From Paragonimus skrjabini miyazakii (Eukaryota; Platyhelminthes; Trematoda; Plagiorchiida; Troglotrematidae), in the NCBI GenBank assembly GCA_014338405.1, contig JTDE01000436.1, positions 133,669 to 197,668 on the forward strand: a DNA stretch of 64,000 nt, written 5' to 3'. Shown here one piece after another: positions 59,721 to 64,000 of this stretch. A program made the position numbers and the translations under genes. The notes under the pieces were generated by a model. That model saw only the letters and a list, made by a program, of their open reading frames with translations, made no database searches and had not been told where the DNA came from. Position 1 is the stretch's first letter, and every line of letters starts with the position of its first letter.

Positions 59721-62499
59721 CGTGTTGTAATTAGCCTGATGATCAAACACAGAAAACAAATCTTGTTTGCTACTTTGTGGTTCTCATGTCTTCATTGGGT
59801 ATTTTCGAGCGAACCTTCTTCTAAGCGTCTTTTTGTTATCTTCAACATTTACAACTTTCACTGTAACCGTAAAACGTTCACTTGTTTTATGTTTTTGTGT
59901 AAGATTGATAAAGTGATAAATCAAGCATTCAGACTGTGTTGTCACATTTGCTTCATCGGAGTCTAGGATTGCTATTTGAAACAAACTCAGATTATCACTT
60001 AACTAATACGTCACGTGCTTTTGTATGGCTGACACGATTTCAGACACGCTGACATTGTCAATTAGGTTGTGGAAACTAGTTTTAATTTGCCTGTGTGTGT
60101 TGCTTGAAATGCATGCGAAAATCTAGTTTTCATAGAAAATAGTCTCATTTTTTGAGCTGCCAATTCCATGTGCATTTTATGCGCTATTTGGTTACTTTTC
60201 TTCCGCAAGAAATGCCGCAATGTAAGAATCAGTGATAGAGAAAAACAACAGAGCAACATGATGACCAGTTTGTATAAATACCTAGAGTTGTGTATTCCGT
60301 CAGACTTTCAGCTGCACATACATATTAGAAAACACCCACTGACATTACGAAATCAACAAGGTTCCAATCATTTGTTTTCCGTGTTTGATCAAACATACAA
60401 GCAAACATCTTGTACTCTCTTCTGCTGTACAAATATATCCAGTATTTAAAACTGGACAGTTATTTTCCTTTTGTACCAACGGTGACATTCATAAACACGA
60501 AAAACCGGTGCCTATTCTACCACATTGTTGAACATGCTTAGAAGCGGTTTGTTCCGGTTTTACAACTATTAATTCTGTTACAACTGACGTTACCGCAAAC
60601 AGACAAACGTTCAATATATCGTTGAAGTTATGGCCGTTTATACTAGACGCGATAAAATGTTTGTTGCTGAGTGTTAGTTGGTTACCTGTGATTATAGCTT
60701 ATCACTACTATTAATGGAGTTATCATGTAGGTTGAATAGCACAACGAAATGTTTGTAACGCATGTATGTGTATGTATTACTAAGCGCTACTTCTTACTTG
60801 TATGTCAGTAAACTGCAATGATATGTTTCTTTGTTTAAATTGAGTCTGTTGTGCTGTGACCTAGCTCAGTATGGTAATTTTTGCAGCTTCCAATTCCCTA
60901 TGAAAATATGCATCTCATTTCCATTTTTAACAAAATAAAAATGAGACTGTAAGCATACAGTACCTTCACCTGCTTTTTAAGAGCTAACGCTATAATTTTT
61001 GCATCGGAATACTTGTTGCCACAAGAGGTATGACGGATCGAGCAGAATACATATCTATTCAATTACCCTGACTGATTGCAGCCACATTTTTCGTGATGCA
61101 CACTTATTTGGGAAATTTTCAGAACGAGTGTCCACTTTGTTTTCCGGTTAGCTGCGCTGTAAGTACACGACAGACAAGTTCACTCGGATTCCGTATAACA
61201 AAAGCATCAGTTTTTATACGAAAAAAAATAATTGTGTACAACACAATTGATTCCGGTTGGTTAGAGTGAGCTACCTAGCAGGAATTTTGAATTGGAATTT
61301 CTGGTTGCTTGGTTTTGTAGTTGAGTAGGTCGTTGTGCTCTTCGACTGGATTGCATAAGTTCACTCATAAAGTACGAGGTACTAGTATAAGTGCATTGTT
61401 GATTAGAAACTGTAGAAAGTATTATTTCGTATAATATTTATTAGGATAACCTGACACTGAAACGTGATTAACTGCGAGACGTGAACCTTTATTCTTTGAT
61501 TGGCTTTGTTTAAATCTGATTAGTCTAGTCACATTTTCAAGACCTCATCGATCTTAGCTAAAGTCGAGTAACTTTCGAGTGAAACCAAACCACTCAAATA
61601 GCGACTTCTTCTTTTTTACTCGTGGAATCGTCAGTTAACATGGTTCTACAATTAAATACTACCACCTTTTGCCCTTGGTGAGATAAGTTATGTTTCTACT
61701 ATCCTTGTGGAGTGCTCTTAGTTTGTCTCATTTCTGTTTTTCACCAAGCTCATATATATAGTTTGTTCTTTCAATCTCATAACAGAGTGATAAGTAGGGG
61801 ATGGGCTAGGGTCGTGAGGGTTATTCTTTTAATATATATTCATAATACATCACACGGTCATCGTTTTATATTTTGTATCTTGCGCGGTTTATTTTGACGA
61901 ACAGCTTTGTTCCTGTACCTACTGTCTGTCACACTGACTACCCACTACTTGATTGAAAGCAGGTAGAGTGTTAAGTTGAGATATTATCATAGCAAGAAAG
62001 CTCCTTTTTGGTTGATCAACTTCAGGCCAGACTTAGTGTAATGAATTACAAAAGTTTCCATGTCAGGATTTCGTTGTCCCCAATACAATTGAAATTAGTT
62101 CCATTTGAAGTTTCAAACGCAGTTGCAGTACTGCATGATGCAATTTCAACTGACGACAGGTGGACAAATTACTCCTGCCCAAAAATACGGGAGTTTGGTA
62201 ACCAGAGTTCGATTGCTTTTGATGTTATGACAGAAATCTGATTTTCGACCACGTTGTGTTGAGGTGACCGTGTTGATCACTGCACCACTGGCTTCCCATT
62301 AGACATGAGTGAATTATTCAATACAAATTCTCAACTACATTCGCTTGTTTGTGTGGCAGTGATTTGATTATGCTACGTTTGCAAAGTAACGGAATGAGGA
62401 GTCCATGAGAATGTAAACGTTGCGGTCAATTATGTTTACTATGCAAGCCATGTAAACCAGGAGAGCACACTATTTATCAGTAAAAACGACTTCAATAAA
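59721..62499. other. Intergenic stretch, nothing recognised
   Basis: No recognisable gene. ORFs at 59739-60449 and 61712-62241 (up to 93 codons) have no domain. Confidence 0.45.
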
Positions 62500-62836
62500 G
62501 AGAGAGCAACCTATTGGCACCAACTCACACTGTATTTATCAATTTGTGTGTAACTGCGGCGAAAGTTACAACGGCAGAACCGATAGGTGCTTGAACTCTA
62601 GGATGAAGGAACATATGCCGAAATGGGTTCAGGATGTGACTGCGCAGTCTACTCCCTTCGTCCCGGGATCACGCAAACTTCCGGCCTCTTCTATCGCCAA
62701 ACACATGTTGGCCACCGGTCACCGGATTAATCCTAAATCAACATTTAAGATTATAATGCGTCACATTAATCCACGTTTCCTGCGTTTCACTGAGGCGGTC
62801 GTGATTAGTCGTCTCAAGCCAGCATTGTGTGTGTAA
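62500..62836 (+). mobile_element. Penelope-like element, GIY-YIG endonuclease fragment
   Basis: Open plus-strand frame from about 62525: HCIYQFVCNCGESYNGRTDR (Cys-x-Cys; YIG changed to YNG), CLNSRMKEHMPKWV, SSIAKHMLATGH, FTEAVVISRLKPALCV and stop. The frame is intact over the whole domain. The RT is absent, so it is a 5'-truncated copy. It belongs to the same family as the 3.3 kb element, with matching protein blocks and a matching 3' tail. Confidence 0.87.
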
Positions 62837-62971
62837 AAACGATTATATGTAAGCCTTATACTCACATGGAACTATTGGTTTTGCGTTGTTGTTCCCCACC
62901 TAATTCGCTGTTTTATTTTATTCACCCCCACCCTAATAGTGTCATATATATGATCCTGGTTACTGTTATTT

Positions 62972-63008
62972 GGTACTGAAGAGACAATATGAAATGCTAA
63001 CATCTACC
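62972..63008 (+). ncRNA. Hammerhead-like motif in PLE 3' tail
   Basis: GGTA (62972-62975), CTGAAGA (62976-62982; fits CUGANGA), an eight-base weak stem II, GAAA (62991-62994), helix III TG-CTAA-CA (62995-63002), TC (63003-63004) and TACC (63005-63008), which pairs perfectly with GGTA. It lies 136 bp downstream of the endonuclease stop. The following bases TGTCTTCTTACTG are shared with the motif at 3.2 kb. Confidence 0.65.
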
Positions 63009-64000
63009 TCTGTCTGTCTTCTTACTGATTTGTTCAAATTTATGAAGGGAACCAACTGTTTCAGACTTCAGGTTTGTTTGTTTTTTCATCCACTTGAGTG
63101 CATCATAACACAACAGGTTTGCTGTTGAGTTAAATGCAAACCCTTTGGGTCGGAATCTCTTAGGTGTCTCCCTTAAGCGCATACTAATGGAAGCTTCTTC
63201 AAGGGCTCATCCTGTTATCCAAGTTGTAGACCATTCGGATGTTCATATTCAATATTTCTTTGGTCTCGATAATCGACTCTACTTTACGTGCTGACACTAT
63301 ATATATAAGACCACAAATTGTAGTGGTTACACGCACTGTTAGAATCCGAATGCAAAACTATATTCTGGGTATGTGAAGGTCATTCATCCAAACGCATCAC
63401 GGCAGCCATATCAATAATCTCAAAATGAATCCAGACGATATTGGGAATTACTCAGCCCACTCACAACAGAAATTTTCGCGATTTTTGTTGGGACTGATGA
63501 CCAAACACACCCTGTGAACTTTTTCGATCCGAGTTTACAAAAAGAATCAACAAATACTAATGTTGCATTCTGATTTGATATATGCTACCTTGCTGAATTA
63601 GAACCCCATGATCTCGTTATTCAACACCGCTAGTTATTTGCATTACATGGCTGAGCAATTAAGTCCGTCTCTTGCTCACAGACAGTTCAGAAATAGGTCT
63701 AACGTTGCTGTTACTCCGGTTTTCAAATCGAATTGCCTAAACCTTTCAAAACTATGCAGCACAGTTTCAAGTAGCTTTAATGAAGAAAATGTCTGGGAGA
63801 TAGAAAGACGACAAAGTGCCAGTTAAAATTCATTCGAATGCCAACCGTTCTAGTTAGATGATGCTGACCAAACCAAGGGCTTGACATTGGTTGTGGCCAC
63901 CACCTTCGCTAAGTTTTGCGGTGCACATCTAGGGATTCGTGTGTCGAGCAGAATTAACAAAGTTACATTCAGTAGAACTCATTTTTTGATGAGGAAGAAC
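63009..64000. other. Right edge, nothing recognised
   Basis: The first few tens of bases continue the PLE tail. An open frame at 63608-63826 (72 codons) has no recognised domain; it could be an exon, but nothing supports that. Confidence 0.4.

Noticed and set aside
63490..63516. CTGATGACCAAACAC resembling the 6.5 kb motif
   Set aside because: GAAA is missing and no endonuclease lies at the expected distance.
1..64000. CRISPR array, bacterial operon or rRNA genes
   Set aside because: No regularly spaced short repeats, no ribosome-binding-site-led gene strings and no rRNA were seen; the window is eukaryotic.

Overview
The window looks like a repeat-rich intergenic and genic segment of a digenean trematode (flatworm) nuclear genome. 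Three things point there: a tyrosine-rich, cysteine-free secreted protein resembling trematode vitelline protein B (eggshell precursor); many Penelope-like retroelements (PLEs) with GIY-YIG endonuclease domains; and RTE/SR2-like LINEs ending in (ATG)n tails. The genus cannot be fixed from the sequence. There is one assembly gap of 100 N at 43216-43315.

Only two host genes can be supported. The first is the single-exon vitelline protein B-like gene on the minus strand at 21359-22144, with a TATA box 54 bases upstream of its ATG. The second is a very long open exon on the plus strand at 47220-50232, encoding about 1004 residues of mostly low-complexity, probably disordered protein. It ends at a good GTGAGT splice donor, and its function is not recognised.

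Mobile elements, left to right: an RTE/SR2-like LINE (1-1965, +); PLE remnants at 3177-4090 (-) and 6498-7050 (-); a second LINE subfamily (5225-5790, -, and 51640-52545, -); a PLE of another lineage (14170-14930, +); a rearranged PLE bounded by long inverted repeats (16770-18112); a nearly full-length PLE (18370-20650, -); a 5'-truncated LINE carrying a nested 300 bp repeat (29070-31090, -); a PLE reverse-transcriptase fragment (36360-36985, -); a decayed R2/REL-endonuclease-type LINE (38500-40490, +); a second PLE with inverted 3' ends (58617-59720); and a PLE endonuclease fragment (62500-63010, +).

The most interesting layer is RNA. Two sorts of hammerhead-ribozyme-like motif recur. (1) A short tRNA-like (SINE-type) repeat of about 300 bp occurs six times, always on the plus strand. 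Its copy at 8715-9035 carries a textbook minimal type-I hammerhead (8943-8987), while the others hold decayed versions that keep stem II by different base pairs. This resembles the schistosome Sm-alpha retroposon. (2) PLE copies carry a hammerhead-like core with a two-base-pair helix III, usually about 80-240 bp downstream of the endonuclease stop: 3177-3220 (-), 6498-6540 (-), 18370-18410 (-), 62972-63008 (+), a variant at the outer end of each 16.8/18.1 kb inverted arm, and another at 17623-17663 (+). A separate tRNA-like pol III unit at 25514-25602 starts inside a perfect 30 bp palindrome and lies between 12 bp direct repeats.

Most of the remaining sequence is AT-rich and without recognisable coding potential. 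Short ORFs there look like chance or are antisense shadows of the elements listed.
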